Source: Vibrio sp. MedPE-SWchi (GTDB lineage: Bacteria; Pseudomonadota; Gammaproteobacteria; Enterobacterales; Vibrionaceae). Taken from it: a DNA stretch of 64,000 nt. The DNA lies in assembly GCA_001874155.1 (NCBI GenBank), contig MPDB01000002.1:186001-250000 (forward strand). Direction: 5' to 3'. The notes below the pieces were generated by a model, which did no database searches, was not told the origin of the DNA, and saw only the letters and a program-made list of their open reading frames with translations. Of this stretch, positions 10,484 through 19,865 are shown one piece after another (the stretch's first letter is position 1; each line of letters begins with the position of its first letter). The translations under genes were made by a program, and so were the position numbers.

Positions 10484-11251
10484 ATGTCTATACACCTAGT
10501 GATCATCGATGCGCTTAACCTGATTCGGCGCGTTCACTCTGCCCAACCCGATCCCGCAGACATAACTAGAACTTGTGAAACGACAAGCCGTACTCTAAAA
10601 CGCATCATCAATGAAGCGAACCCAACGCATATCATCGCTGTCTTTGATCATCATTTGCAAGATAGAGGTTGGCGCGCTGAAGTGCTTCCGAAATACAAAG
10701 AGAATCGTAAACCCATGCCAGAGCCATTAATGTATGGCTTAGATAAAGTTCAACAGGCTTGGTGGGAACTTGGCATCGACTCACTGTTGTCCGATGGGGA
10801 TGAAGCCGATGACCTCGTCGCGACTCTGGCCGTTAAAGTCGCAAAACATGGTGAGAAAGTCACCATCATCTCAACCGACAAAGGCTACTGCCAGTTGCTC
10901 TCCCCAACGCTGCAAATTAGAGACTATTTCCAACATCGTTGGTTAGATGCGCCATTTATTGAACAAGAGTTTGGTGTTAAGCCAAGCCAACTTGCCGATT
11001 ACTGGGGATTGACTGGCATCAGTTCGAGTCAAGTACCTGGTATTCCTGGCGTTGGGCCGAAAGCGGCGAAAGAGATCCTGACTCTCTATTCTGATATTGA
11101 ACAGGCGTATCAAGCGGACGATCTTCCTACAAAATATCGAAAGAAGTTTGACGAACACATCGAGTCGGCGCGCACGTGTAAGACGGTGTGTGCACTAAAA
11201 ACCGATATTGAGCTCGGGTTTAATCTTCAAGATTTACGATTCAATGCCTGA
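10484..11251 (+). CDS. xni: Flap endonuclease Xni (exonuclease IX)
   Basis: This is a member of the 5'-3' exonuclease/FEN family, similar to the N-terminal nuclease domain of DNA polymerase I. The 255-residue length is typical. Visible motifs are LVIIDALNLIRRVH (first metal Asp), VFDHHLQDRGWRAEVLPKYK (DNA-binding arch), GDEADDLVATLA (acidic metal site) and the helix-hairpin-helix VPGIPGVGPKAAKEIL. Xni proteins are reported to lack some of the carboxylates present in Pol I, giving a flap endonuclease that needs fewer metals. The gene lies between ppnN and the convergent rlmM. Confidence 0.93.
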   Translation: MSIHLVIIDALNLIRRVHSAQPDPADITRTCETTSRTLKRIINEANPTHIIAVFDHHLQDRGWRAEVLPKYKENRKPMPEPLMYGLDKVQQAWWELGIDSLLSDGDEADDLVATLAVKVAKHGEKVTIISTDKGYCQLLSPTLQIRDYFQHRWLDAPFIEQEFGVKPSQLADYWGLTGISSSQVPGIPGVGPKAAKEILTLYSDIEQAYQADDLPTKYRKKFDEHIESARTCKTVCALKTDIELGFNLQDLRFNA

Positions 11252-11338
11252 TGGCCTGATACCTAAACCTGGTTAACTACACGCACTCACTCAACAAAGT
11301 GAATCAGGCATTATCGAATCCAGCGTGATAAAGAAACG

Positions 11339-11379
11339 AAAAAGCCCATTGTGTTTTGAACCAACACAATGGGCTTTTT
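11339..11379. terminator. Bidirectional terminator between xni and rlmM
   Basis: A perfect 17-bp stem, AAAAAGCCCATTGTGTT / AACACAATGGGCTTTTT, encloses a short loop. A and T runs at the ends serve both convergent genes. Confidence 0.9.
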
Positions 11380-11403
11380 AATCACTGAAGCAGAACGACC
11401 AGC

Positions 11404-12495
11404 TTAGTGAGGAGAGATGTTCGATAGGCACTGTAAATGCACCGTGATCTCTTCTCGGTCATGGTAAAGGTGCTTAGCTTGTAATCGGTATTTTACGTCG
11501 TTATCGCTCAGGAATTGCTTTAGGTTTTCTATGTCCTGCAACACCTCATCATAACGGCCTTTCATTGGCAGCTTGAGGTTGAATATGGCTTCTTTCGCCC
11601 AACCACTGATGATCCATTCACCCATTAATTGAGCAACACGAGAGGGCTTCTCGATCATGTCGCAGATTAACCAAGTGATGTTCTTACGGTCAGGTTCAAA
11701 TTTAAAGCCATCCACTTGGTGATGCTTTACTTGTCCCGTCTCCATTAGGCTATCTGCCATCATGCCATTATCGACAGAATGCACAAACATAGAACGCTTC
11801 ACCAATTGATAAGTCCAACCACCTGGACATGCACCAAGGTCTACCCCCCACATGCCAGACGCTAAACGTTCATCCCATTCATCACGAGGTATGAAGACAT
11901 GAAACGCTTCTTCTAGTTTCAACGTTGAGCGGCTTGGCGCGTCTGCCGGGAACTTAAGTCGTGGAATCCCCATAAAGAACTGAGAATTGTTATTCGGGTA
12001 AGAGTAGCCAACATAACAGTGCCCAGGAGCCACGAAACAGATGTGTAATACTGGCTTCTTCGGGCTGTCTTTAGTAAACAATAAGCCCTTGCCACGCATC
12101 GCTTGACGCATTGGTACCGTAAACTTGCGACAGAACTTAAGCAGCTCTTTTGCTTCATTGGTATCTGGTGTTTCAATACGAATATCGCCACAGCGAGGAA
12201 AACCTTCGACGTCGCTCAGTGTATTGAGAATCGGCGAGATGCGATCTTCACTTGGTAGCTCTTCAAATTCCGCTGCCACAGCGAACATCTGACGCGCAAA
12301 AATAAGGGCTTGAAAGTCGATCGCTTTAATTAGCTTTGCCGCGTCACCGTCTTGGTAACACTCAAACAGTACGTAACCGGTATTTTTCTTTACGCGAGGA
12401 AAGCCATACACCTCTAAGTGATTCGCCTTATCTTGAATTTCACCGGCACACTCTTTCTCGAAACCAGAGCGGCAATAGAGCATTACGTATTTCAC
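11404..12495 (-). CDS. rlmM: 23S rRNA 2'-O-ribose C2498 methyltransferase RlmM
   Basis: RlmM methylates the ribose of C2498 in the peptidyl transferase region of 23S rRNA using S-adenosylmethionine. The 363-residue protein has an N-terminal THUMP-type RNA-binding region. The C-terminal Rossmann methyltransferase domain carries [14 protein letters not shown] as the SAM motif. [10 protein letters not shown] and [12 protein letters not shown] contain the catalytic Asp and Lys of the K-D-K-E set. The start overlaps the ygdD stop by 4 bp (ATGA), so rlmM is the last gene of the hydrolase-ygdD-rlmM cluster. Confidence 0.95.
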   Translation of the reverse strand: MKYVMLYCRSGFEKECAGEIQDKANHLEVYGFPRVKKNTGYVLFECYQDGDAAKLIKAIDFQALIFARQMFAVAAEFEELPSEDRISPILNTLSDVEGFPRCGDIRIETPDTNEAKELLKFCRKFTVPMRQAMRGKGLLFTKDSPKKPVLHICFVAPGHCYVGYSYPNNNSQFFMGIPRLKFPADAPSRSTLKLEEAFHVFIPRDEWDERLASGMWGVDLGACPGGWTYQLVKRSMFVHSVDNGMMADSLMETGQVKHHQVDGFKFEPDRKNITWLICDMIEKPSRVAQLMGEWIISGWAKEAIFNLKLPMKGRYDEVLQDIENLKQFLSDNDVKYRLQAKHLYHDREEITVHLQCLSNISPH

Positions 12496-12890
12496 TTGTT
12501 AACCTCTTTTAACTGTAGTGCGGCGACAGTAAAAAGCCCCCAGCCGATGATAAAGAGTAGTCCACCAATGGGTGTAACGGGTCCAAACCACTTAATTCCG
12601 GTGAGTGCTAGTGCATAAAGACTGCCACTAAAACAAAGGATGCCGATAATAAAGCAAATTGCAGCAAGGAAAAAATACTTTCGCGCTTTTTGGCTAATAT
12701 TTATCTGGATTAAAATTGCACACGCTGCGATCGCCAGTGTATGAATAAACTGATACTGGACGCCAGTGTCAAAAACACCAATAAGATAGGGTGACAGTAT
12801 CGACTTCAAACCATGTGCTGCGAATGCCCCTAATGCGACTGAAACCAGACCTGACAACCCACAGAATGTGAGTAATGACTTACTTCGCAT
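12492..12890 (-). CDS. ygdD: DUF423 family inner-membrane protein (YgdD)
   Basis: This 132-residue protein has four hydrophobic helices, including the family motif [12 protein letters not shown] seen here as [13 protein letters not shown] near the N-terminus. The function is unknown. It matches YgdD, which also lies beside rlmM and gcvA in E. coli. The ATG at 12890 is chosen because GAGGTG lies 5 bp before it; a TTG 12 bp further up has no such support. It overlaps the end of the upstream hydrolase gene by 11 bp. Confidence 0.88.
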   Translation of the reverse strand: MRSKSLLTFCGLSGLVSVALGAFAAHGLKSILSPYLIGVFDTGVQYQFIHTLAIAACAILIQINISQKARKYFFLAAICFIIGILCFSGSLYALALTGIKWFGPVTPIGGLLFIIGWGLFTVAALQLKEVNK

Positions 12891-13518
12891 TGGACACCTC
12901 AATTATAAACTGGCTCAGTTTTTCCACAGTTAAAGCAATGTTTTGCTCTTCAGTATGCCCTGAACGTATGCGGGGCTTAAAGCTATGATCGCCATCAGGA
13001 AGATACTCAACCGCAATAGAGCTTGAAAGATCGAACGTACTCACCTCTTCTTTGGTTCCCATGGTGTCTCTATCGCCTTGCAAAATCAGACAAGGTTTAT
13101 CAAGGGTCGCTAGGTGTTCCCCCTTGTACTTCTCGGGTTTCCCTGGCGGATGAAAGGGATATCCTAAACAAGCAATACCCGCCACCAGCGGTTCATCAGC
13201 AAGAAGGCTCGCCATACGCCCTCCCATCGACTTTCCGCCAATAACGACTGGCTGTGTTGCTAAGTCAGCGATCACTTTTTGGTAGGCTTCAAGAAGCTTA
13301 GGCGCGCGATCGGGTGGGCGTTTTTTCCCATCCTCTGCACGCTTTATCATGTAGGGGAAATTAAAGCGAACAACCTTTATGCCTTTGCTAGCGAGCCCTT
13401 TGGCGACCTGTTCCATGAAAGCATGATTCATGTCGGCACCTGCCCCGTGGGCAAACAGAAAGAGAGGAGGCTCAAACTCACTTTCTATTGAACTCTCATT
13501 GACCAAATACTTATTCAT
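12880..13518 (-). CDS. Alpha/beta-fold family hydrolase
   Basis: This 212-residue cytosolic alpha/beta hydrolase belongs to the small KANL3/Tex30-like group. FLFAHGAGADMNHAFM forms the oxyanion region, GGKSMGGRMAS holds the nucleophile Ser in GxSxGG, LILQGDRDTMG carries the acid, and DGDHSFKP carries the catalytic His. The substrate is unknown. The gene overlaps gcvA by 8 bp and ygdD by 11 bp, so gcvA-hydrolase-ygdD-rlmM is one tightly packed unit. Confidence 0.8.
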   Translation of the reverse strand: MNKYLVNESSIESEFEPPLFLFAHGAGADMNHAFMEQVAKGLASKGIKVVRFNFPYMIKRAEDGKKRPPDRAPKLLEAYQKVIADLATQPVVIGGKSMGGRMASLLADEPLVAGIACLGYPFHPPGKPEKYKGEHLATLDKPCLILQGDRDTMGTKEEVSTFDLSSSIAVEYLPDGDHSFKPRIRSGHTEEQNIALTVEKLSQFIIEVSNAK

Positions 13519-14419
13519 CTAAAAAGACCTCTTGTTCACTTTGTGCTTTGGCTAGCATCCAATCTCGAAATGTCGCTATGCGCCCCATGTCCGCCTGCTT
13601 ATCATGACAAACAACATAGAAGGCATTTTTAGTCACAAATTTTTCATCAAACGGCGCGATTAACCGCCCCGCTTCTAACTCCGGCTGAGCAAGCACATTA
13701 TTGCCCAGCGCAATTCCCTGTCCGTGCGCCGCGCCTTGCAGCACCATTGTTGAGTGACTAAAGATAGGACCATGATTAACATTCACGCCCTCAAGTCCGT
13801 ACTGTTTCGTAAATTGTTTCCAATCTTTACGAGACGTGTCGTGCAGCAAGGTATGTCGTTTTAGATCGTCCAGTGTTTCGAGTGGTTTGCTACCGAGTAA
13901 TAAGGCCGGAGAGCAGAGTGGCACCAGGTATTCTTGATACAGTTTATCCGCACGTAAACCAGGCCAGTTCCCACGCCCATAATAAATCGCGACATCGACA
14001 TCATCAGTAAGAGAGCCGTCGTCCATATCGACCGCTTTGATTCTGACATCAATATCTGGCTGCTGAAGGTTAAAATCAGCCAAACGAGGAACCAGCCATT
14101 GAATCGCAAAACTTGGCTGTAGACTGATGGTGAGTGCCCCTTTCTCACTGCGTTCTAGCACCTTATCGGTCGCCTCGGCTAATGAAGAAAAAATGTCTTT
14201 TATATCCAGAAAGTAGCTTTGCCCTTCTTCTGTCAACAAAAGAGAGCGATTTCGACGACGAAACAGTTTCAGACTCAAAAATTCTTCTAATGATTTAATC
14301 TGATGGCTGACGGCAGCCTGAGTCACAAATAACTCCTCAGCAGCACGAGTGAAACTTAGGTGTCGAGCGGCGGCTTCAAACACTTTTAACGAGTTAAGCG
14401 GTGGCAATCTTCTGGACAT
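13511..14419 (-). CDS. gcvA: LysR-family regulator of glycine cleavage GcvA
   Basis: GcvA controls the glycine cleavage operon and activates the divergent sRNA gene gcvB in E. coli. The 302-residue protein has an N-terminal winged helix (RHLSFTRAAEELFVTQAAVSHQIKSLE) and a LysR co-inducer domain with SLQPSFAIQWLVPRL, GRGNWPGL and KNAFYVVCHD, all very close to enterobacterial GcvA. The ATG at 14419 gives the standard start MSRRLPPLN. The divergent GcvB RNA begins about 90 bp away, so GcvA probably binds the shared intergenic region. Confidence 0.95.
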   Translation of the reverse strand: MSRRLPPLNSLKVFEAAARHLSFTRAAEELFVTQAAVSHQIKSLEEFLSLKLFRRRNRSLLLTEEGQSYFLDIKDIFSSLAEATDKVLERSEKGALTISLQPSFAIQWLVPRLADFNLQQPDIDVRIKAVDMDDGSLTDDVDVAIYYGRGNWPGLRADKLYQEYLVPLCSPALLLGSKPLETLDDLKRHTLLHDTSRKDWKQFTKQYGLEGVNVNHGPIFSHSTMVLQGAAHGQGIALGNNVLAQPELEAGRLIAPFDEKFVTKNAFYVVCHDKQADMGRIATFRDWMLAKAQSEQEVFLDE

Positions 14420-14476
14420 AGGAACACTCAAAAGTATGGATTAGTTTTTTTAATCTGAAACATTATAAATTGTCGA

Positions 14477-14505
14477 TTGCCTAGCGGCCAGAGAAATTCT
14501 ATATT
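14477..14505 (+). promoter_or_regulatory. Predicted gcvB promoter
   Basis: TTGCCT and TATATT are separated by 17 bp, placing transcription initiation near 14511. This fits the ~204-nt RNA that follows. The promoter lies between the divergent gcvA and gcvB, where GcvA/GcvR control is expected. Confidence 0.6.
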
Positions 14506-14510
14506 TCACC

Positions 14511-14714
14511 CCGCAGCGCTAGCCTGAACGGCTTGATTCTCTCTAGAATCAATTGGCTTAGCGATGCAATGTTGTGTTTGCAAACTCGGATTTCGAGTTA
14601 GGTAGATTTCTACCAATATTTTGTCTGGGTTACCCCAAAAGATGAAATCAACTTCCTGTATTTTTGACCTGTCTGTCAAATTATCTTTCACCGCCTTTAT
14701 GGCGGTGTTTTTTT
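14511..14714 (+). ncRNA. gcvB: GcvB small RNA
   Basis: GcvB is an Hfq-dependent sRNA that represses many amino-acid and peptide transporter mRNAs. It was recognised by position (divergent from gcvA) and by sequence. A GU-rich seed GTTGTGTTTGC lies at 14571-14581. The 3' conserved segments ACTTCCTGTA and GACCTGTCTGTC lie at 14651-14677. A terminator CACCGCC-TTTAT-GGCGGTG followed by T7 lies at 14689-14714. The 5' stem is compound, with GCTAGCC pairing to GGCTTAGC and an inner TTGATTC/GAATCAA. The predicted length of ~204 nt agrees with the ~205 nt of E. coli GcvB. The 5' end is inferred from the promoter. Confidence 0.88.
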
Positions 14715-14771
14715 ATCTGTCGAAAAACACCAGCCTCTCAAAGAATCATATCCTGCTCATGACTCAAGCAT

Positions 14772-14808
14772 AAAAAAACGCGAACCGTATAATACGATTC
14801 GCGTTCTT
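14772..14808 (-). terminator. Terminator downstream of thiI
   Basis: On the minus strand the inverted repeat AACGCGAATCGTAT / ATACGGTTCGCGTT (one mismatch) is followed by T7. It lies about 75 bp after the thiI stop. Confidence 0.75.
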
Positions 14809-14880
14809 AACAATGTCTTTCGTTAGTCACTTAGTACGATTAAGTGCACTAAGCCTCAAGAGAGACGCATAGATGAATCT

Positions 14881-16329
14881 CTATGGACGATAAACCTTAA
14901 CGTTACTGTATCCCTGCTCTTGCAGGTACAGAGCTTGTAAGCGGCTCATAACGCCACGATCACAGTAAAGCAAATACTCTTTCGACTGATCTAAATCGCC
15001 AAATTTTGTACCAAGCTTAAAGAACGGAATGTGCGTGACTTCAACGCCATCAATCTCTAATGGGTTGCCGTCTTCCTCTTCAGGGCTTCGAATGTCGAGT
15101 ACGACCGCGCTGCTATCAACTTCCTGTACGTGTTCGACTTCAGGGGCTGCTTTCTCGCTCTCTTTTGCGATGTCACGAATGTCCATCACACGAGCATTCG
15201 TCACTACGTCTTCTAGAATAGAGAAGTCAAACTTCGCTTCTTCTGCTTCCAGTTTCGCTTTAACGGCTTTAACGGTTGGCTTCTTAGAAATAACACCACA
15301 GTACTCTGGCATCGTTTTCGCAAAGTCTTCCGTACCAATGTCGCGCGCCAGATCGATGATATCTTCTTTGTCCCAGTTAATCAGTGGGCGAAGAATCAAG
15401 GTGTCTGTCACGTTGTCGATATGACGCAGGTTTGTCAGCGTTTGGCTCGATACTTGACCTAGCGCTTCACCCGTTACCAATGCCTGAATACCGAACTTCT
15501 CAGCAACCTGACCGGCAGCACGCATGAACATGCGCTTGAGCACAACGCCCATTTGACCGTCGGCAACTTTCTCTAAAATCTCACCAACAACAGGATCAAA
15601 ATCAACCGAAATGAATTTCACTTTGGCAGAAGAACCGTATTTATTCCAAAGGTAATAAGCCACTTGCTTAACCCCAATCTCGTGTGCAGGGCCACCAAGA
15701 TTAAAGAAACAGTAGTGAACCTTAGAGCCACGTTTAATGTGCAGGTAGCTTGATACACCAGAGTCAAAACCACCCGAGATCAGGCTTAATAGATCTTCTT
15801 GTGTTCCCAATGGGAATCCACCTAAGCCTTTATGGCGTGAGATGACCTGGTTGAGTTTTTCGTTCGCAATCTCAACCTTTACCGTCACTTCAGGCTTGGT
15901 CAATTTAACTTTCGCACTCTCAACCGCTTGATTCAGACCGCCACCAACGTAACGCTCAAGCTCAATTGAAGAAAAGTCATGTTTACCACGACGCTTAGCG
16001 CGCACAGAGAAGGTTTTTCCTTCAATGTTCGGGCGATTCAACTCCAGCACTTGCTCGTAGATGTCATGCAAGTCTTTAAATTCAGACTGCTGTACTTCTA
16101 AAGAGTGGTGAATGCCGGGCGTATGAGTTAATACCTCAAGCGTCTCTTTGTAGTATTCGTCTGTCTGCGCAGAGACTTCAATATGGTCACGGCGGTTAAA
16201 TACAGCCACTGACTCAGTACGGCTCTGTAGAACGTTACGAATGTTGCACTCTAGAATCCTTGTGAAGCGCTTGCGCACCGAATCACTTTTTACAAAAATT
16301 TCTGGATGGGGCTTTACAATAAATTTCAT
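14881..16329 (-). CDS. thiI: tRNA 4-thiouridine synthase / thiamine sulfurtransferase ThiI
   Basis: ThiI transfers sulfur from IscS to U8 of tRNA (s4U) and to ThiS in thiazole synthesis. The 482-residue form includes a THUMP domain, a PP-loop ATPase with SGGFDSGV, and the C-terminal rhodanese-like domain. The rhodanese domain carries YCDRGVMSR, so Cys456 is the persulfide cysteine, as in E. coli. A second key cysteine is in [11 protein letters not shown]. The gene stands alone between GcvB and pomB, with terminators on both sides. Confidence 0.96.
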   Translation of the reverse strand: MKFIVKPHPEIFVKSDSVRKRFTRILECNIRNVLQSRTESVAVFNRRDHIEVSAQTDEYYKETLEVLTHTPGIHHSLEVQQSEFKDLHDIYEQVLELNRPNIEGKTFSVRAKRRGKHDFSSIELERYVGGGLNQAVESAKVKLTKPEVTVKVEIANEKLNQVISRHKGLGGFPLGTQEDLLSLISGGFDSGVSSYLHIKRGSKVHYCFFNLGGPAHEIGVKQVAYYLWNKYGSSAKVKFISVDFDPVVGEILEKVADGQMGVVLKRMFMRAAGQVAEKFGIQALVTGEALGQVSSQTLTNLRHIDNVTDTLILRPLINWDKEDIIDLARDIGTEDFAKTMPEYCGVISKKPTVKAVKAKLEAEEAKFDFSILEDVVTNARVMDIRDIAKESEKAAPEVEHVQEVDSSAVVLDIRSPEEEDGNPLEIDGVEVTHIPFFKLGTKFGDLDQSKEYLLYCDRGVMSRLQALYLQEQGYSNVKVYRP

Positions 16330-16454
16330 ACTTCACTTCACAAGTTAATCGCGTACGCAACATGGTTATCTGCTTGCGTTGCCATCGTATTCAAATGGTC
16401 GCTGGATAATAACCGCTCTATAAGGGCGCAAGATTATACACGAGGACGCAGATA

Positions 16455-16484
16455 GAAAAAAGGTGAGCATGATACTCACCTTTT
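16455..16484 (-). terminator. Terminator after pomB
   Basis: On the minus strand, AAAAGGTGAGTAT / ATGCTCACCTTTT is followed by a T-rich run (CCTTTTTTCTA). It lies about 60 bp after the pomB stop. Confidence 0.8.
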
Positions 16485-16542
16485 GAAACCGTTAGTCTAA
16501 GTAAAGCAGATTATTTCTGATGTACTTGCTATTCAGTCATGA

Positions 16543-17499
16543 TCACTGCTCTGGAATGACGGACGGTACTTCATCACTATAGAGCGGTTCACCTTGCATA
16601 ATGCTGATCTCTACACGACGGTTTCGAGAACGCTGAGCCGCAGTATCATTTGGTCCGATTGGGGCCGTATCCGCCATGCCTCGTACTCTTAAGCGTTGAT
16701 GTGAAAAACCTCTGACCTTCTCCATTTCCTGAGCCACGGATACCGCTCTTTGAGAAGAGAGATCCCAATTAGAGCGATAGAGCTCAGAATCAAGACGTTG
16801 ATCGTCAGTATGTCCAGAAATACGAACAATCCCGGGAACATCTTTCACCAAATCAGCAATCTGACGCACCAAGGGTCTGAATTTAGGTTGTAAGAATGCT
16901 GAGCCCTCAGGAAACGCCCCTTTCTCACGAATTCGAATCACTATCTGTTGCCCCAAATTCTCAACCTCAATCGCCCCTTCTGCGATTTCCCGCTCGAGCG
17001 CTTTCTTGATCGCTTCCTCTAGCACTTCTAACTCTTGAGATTGTGCCTGAGCTTGTTGTTGCTGTTGCTGCTCTTGTGGATCGGTATTTTGATTGTCTTT
17101 GGTTGATGTTTCTGGCGACTTACCGCCCGTCTGCTTGCCTTTATCACGCTGGTTACCGCCTGCACGATCCGACTCGCCTTCATGAAACTCAAGGGTTTGC
17201 TGAGTGATGTCTATCGTTTGCTGCATGATGACATCAATCGGTGTCGGCTCTGGTCGCCCAGGCCTAAATTCTTGCGCAATGATGCTGGTCCCTTTCGGGA
17301 TATCTTTGACTTCTAATCGATTTTGCACACCAAAGGCAAATTTCATTGAGCCTGCGATTTGCTTGAACTTCAGAACATCCATCTCAGAGAAAGAGAGAAG
17401 AAGTACAAAGAAGCACATAAGAAGTGACATTAAGTCAGCAAACGTCCCCATCCACAGTGGCAATCCGGGAGGGGGGCATTTTGGTTCTTCTTCATCCAT
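16543..17499 (-). CDS. pomB: Sodium-driven flagellar stator protein PomB (MotB family)
   Basis: PomB forms the stator of the polar flagellar motor with PomA and anchors it to peptidoglycan. The 318-residue protein has one N-terminal membrane segment, LPLWMGTFADLMSLLMCFFV, whose Asp22 corresponds to the ion-binding Asp of MotB/PomB. A flexible Gln-rich linker follows (seven Gln near residue 145). A C-terminal OmpA-like peptidoglycan-binding domain contains RISGHTDDQRLDSELYRSNWDLSSQRA. The gene is 10 bp downstream of pomA in one operon. Sodium use is inferred from the Vibrio context and the PomA partner. Confidence 0.92.
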   Translation of the reverse strand: MDEEEPKCPPPGLPLWMGTFADLMSLLMCFFVLLLSFSEMDVLKFKQIAGSMKFAFGVQNRLEVKDIPKGTSIIAQEFRPGRPEPTPIDVIMQQTIDITQQTLEFHEGESDRAGGNQRDKGKQTGGKSPETSTKDNQNTDPQEQQQQQQAQAQSQELEVLEEAIKKALEREIAEGAIEVENLGQQIVIRIREKGAFPEGSAFLQPKFRPLVRQIADLVKDVPGIVRISGHTDDQRLDSELYRSNWDLSSQRAVSVAQEMEKVRGFSHQRLRVRGMADTAPIGPNDTAAQRSRNRRVEISIMQGEPLYSDEVPSVIPEQ

Positions 17500-17509
17500 A
17501 CCGCGCTCC

Positions 17510-18274
17510 TTACTCGTTATCTACGTCTAGAGAACGTTTACCTTCATTCAGGTAGTTCTTCAGATAACTGTCAATGACACGAGGGTTCTGACCATCCTGA
17601 ATAGCGAGGACACCATCCATGATCAAACGGCGGTTAAGTTTTTCTTGTTCACGTCTTAAAGACAATTTGTCAGCGATTGGGAAGAACACCATATTTGATA
17701 AAATGGCTCCATAAAGCGTCGTCAACAAGGCAACGGCCATCGCTGGACCAATCGACTTTGGGTCATCCATGTTGGAGAGCATCGCGACCAAGCCAACCAG
17801 CGTACCGATCATGCCCATTGCAGGAGCAACATCACCAAAGGCTCTAAACACACTGGCACCGAAATCGTGACGCTCATCGGTCAGTACAATGTCTTTTTGC
17901 AATGCCGCACGAACCACATCCGCATCGTGACCATCAACCAATAAATCAATGCCTTTCTGCATAAACCCATTGGTGATTTCCATCTCTTCTAAAGCAAGAA
18001 AACCGCCTTTACGCGCAGCGTCCGCCATTTCAACCACTTTAGCGATCAAATCTTCTGGCTCATCCACTTTAAACATGAAGGCTTTACCGGCAATCTTCGC
18101 GGCACCAAAGAATTGCCCCATGGTAAATTTCATTAATACAACGAAGGTTGAGCCACCTACAACGATCAATATAGAGGTGACATCGATGAACATCATGATG
18201 CTGCCACCAAGAATCATCGCCATGATGACAAAGGCAAAACCACCAATCAGTCCTAATAGCGTTGCTAAATCCAC
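17510..18274 (-). CDS. pomA: Sodium-driven flagellar stator protein PomA (MotA family)
   Basis: PomA is the four-helix subunit of the flagellar stator that conducts Na+ and contacts FliG. The 254-residue length equals that of characterised Vibrio PomA. The N-terminus MDLATLLGLIGGFAFVIMAM and the helix-3 region GDVAPAMGMIGTLVGLVAML are typical. Translation starts at a GTG preceded by GAGGAG with a 7-bp spacer, an unusual start codon but a strong site. No clear sigma-28 or sigma-54 promoter was recognised upstream. Confidence 0.94.
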   Translation of the reverse strand: MDLATLLGLIGGFAFVIMAMILGGSIMMFIDVTSILIVVGGSTFVVLMKFTMGQFFGAAKIAGKAFMFKVDEPEDLIAKVVEMADAARKGGFLALEEMEITNGFMQKGIDLLVDGHDADVVRAALQKDIVLTDERHDFGASVFRAFGDVAPAMGMIGTLVGLVAMLSNMDDPKSIGPAMAVALLTTLYGAILSNMVFFPIADKLSLRREQEKLNRRLIMDGVLAIQDGQNPRVIDSYLKNYLNEGKRSLDVDNE

Positions 18275-18703
18275 AAAGCACTCCTCATGCTAACTTTCAG
18301 CGAATATGTGATCGATACCAATCAAAAATGCACAATGCGACTGCTCAAATTGACGTTCTTCAATATTCTTAATAGTTGGTATTTTTTTGTCAGTTAAATA
18401 GTTATCGGCCTGATCATAAGATCTTTAACTAAATTATTGGAATGCCTTCAAACTATTTCACCACACAGATCAATATATCTCGACATTATTGCTAGTTTTT
18501 TTATCACAATGGCCACTCTATTTATGAATAAGTCATCACAGTATTTCATTCAGGTAGGCGTGGCTGTGTCATTTAGGTATAGAAAAGAGACCGTTTAAGC
18601 TCCACTTTTCTAACAATTTCTTTTGGTTAAATTTGACCATCACCACGCCCTAAGGTAACTTTCGTCCATTCTTTCTCTACTAGACAGCTAAACTAGATAG
18701 ATT
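18275..18703. other. Intergenic region between divergent pomA and xseB
   Basis: These 429 bp hold no convincing gene or RNA. The right end contains a plausible xseB promoter. The left end contains the ribosome-binding site of pomA. The middle is AT-rich without a recognisable motif. Confidence 0.6.
18633..18661 (+). promoter_or_regulatory. Predicted promoter of xseB-ispA-dxs
   Basis: TTGACC and TAACTT are 17 bp apart, about 43 bp before the xseB ATG. The call is based on pattern alone. Confidence 0.45.
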
Positions 18704-18946
18704 ATGGCGAGTAAAAAACCAGAAAATATGTCGTTTGAGGCGACCATAGACGAACTCGATTCCTTAGTTGATCAGTTAGAAAATGGTGATTTAGCCCTTG
18801 ATGACGCATTGAAAAAATTCGAACGTGGTATCTCATTGGCGCGAGCAGGTCAAACTAAGCTCAGCGATGCTGAACAGCGTGTCAGTATTTTACTGCAAAA
18901 TGATGATGAAGCCCCTCTTAGCTCATTTGAATCTCCATCGGAATAG
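18704..18946 (+). CDS. xseB: Exodeoxyribonuclease VII small subunit XseB
   Basis: XseB is the small helical subunit that caps the coiled-coil of XseA in exonuclease VII, a single-strand-specific nuclease. The 80-residue protein carries the family pattern SFEATIDELDSLVDQLENGDL followed by LDDALKKFERGISLARAGQ. It is the first gene of the conserved xseB-ispA-dxs operon, with a 15-bp gap to ispA. No strong Shine-Dalgarno sequence precedes the ATG. Confidence 0.95.
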   Translation: MASKKPENMSFEATIDELDSLVDQLENGDLALDDALKKFERGISLARAGQTKLSDAEQRVSILLQNDDEAPLSSFESPSE

Positions 18947-18961
18947 TATAGAAGACCCGCT

Positions 18962-19846
18962 ATGATTGAGGCGTTAACCGCTTATCAACAACAGAATAAC
19001 CTCGTGCTCAACTCGTGGTTAGATCGATTGCCGTATCAAAACCAAACCCTTGTCGATGCAATGCGTTACGGTTTATTACTTGGTGGCAAACGCGCCAGGC
19101 CTTTTTTAGTCTACGCCACCGGTGAAATGCTGGGCTGTGAACAGACGAATTTAGATACGCCGGCGGCTGCGATTGAATGTATTCACGCTTACTCGTTGAT
19201 TCACGATGATCTTCCGGCCATGGATGATGATGAACTTCGCCGCGGCCACATGACTTGTCACATCAAATTTGACGAAGCCACAGCCATCTTAACGGGTGAT
19301 GCCCTTCAAACACTGGCTTTTACCATCCTATCCGAAGGCGAACTGTCTCAAGAGGCGGAAGCTTATCGCATAAAAATGGTGCAATCTTTAGCTCAGGCAT
19401 CAGGCGCGCAAGGTATGTGTGTTGGACAAACATTGGATTTGGAAGCCGAAAACCGCCAGGTAACGCTGGATGAGTTAGAAGAGATTCATCGAAATAAAAC
19501 GGGTGCGTTAATCAAATGCGCTGTTCGACTAGGTGCTCTATCCGCCGGCGAGAAAGGCTCAAAAATTCTGCCTCAGTTAGACAAATTTGCAGATGCCATC
19601 GGCCTTGCTTTTCAAGTGCAAGATGACATTTTAGACATCGTAGGTGACACTGAAACGCTTGGAAAGCCGCAAGGCTCAGACCAAGAGTTGAATAAAAGTA
19701 CTTACCCTTCTTTACTTGGGTTAGACGGTGCAATAACGAAAGCGCACACTCTATTGAACGAAGCTCTTCAAGCTTTAGAAGCGATCCCTTACAATACTCG
19801 ATCACTTGAAGAATTCGCCCGATACGTCATCGAACGCAAGAACTAA
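18962..19846 (+). CDS. ispA: Farnesyl diphosphate synthase IspA
   Basis: IspA condenses isopentenyl diphosphate with dimethylallyl and geranyl diphosphate to make farnesyl diphosphate, the precursor of ubiquinone and undecaprenyl phosphate. The 294-residue protein has both aspartate-rich motifs: the first is DDLPAMDDD (bacterial DDx4D type) and the second DDILD in [29 protein letters not shown] is the IPP-binding region. The dxs ATG lies 20 bp after its stop. Confidence 0.96.
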   Translation: MIEALTAYQQQNNLVLNSWLDRLPYQNQTLVDAMRYGLLLGGKRARPFLVYATGEMLGCEQTNLDTPAAAIECIHAYSLIHDDLPAMDDDELRRGHMTCHIKFDEATAILTGDALQTLAFTILSEGELSQEAEAYRIKMVQSLAQASGAQGMCVGQTLDLEAENRQVTLDELEEIHRNKTGALIKCAVRLGALSAGEKGSKILPQLDKFADAIGLAFQVQDDILDIVGDTETLGKPQGSDQELNKSTYPSLLGLDGAITKAHTLLNEALQALEAIPYNTRSLEEFARYVIERKN

Positions 19847-19865
19847 ACATAATAAGCGCAATACT

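Noticed and set aside
14506-14691. 61-codon minus-strand frame between gcvA and thiI
   Set aside because: It coincides with GcvB on the plus strand, and its codons reflect the RNA's conserved segments.
17040-17080. Short CAG/CTG-type repeat
   Set aside because: It encodes the poly-Gln linker of PomB, is short and is normal for the family.
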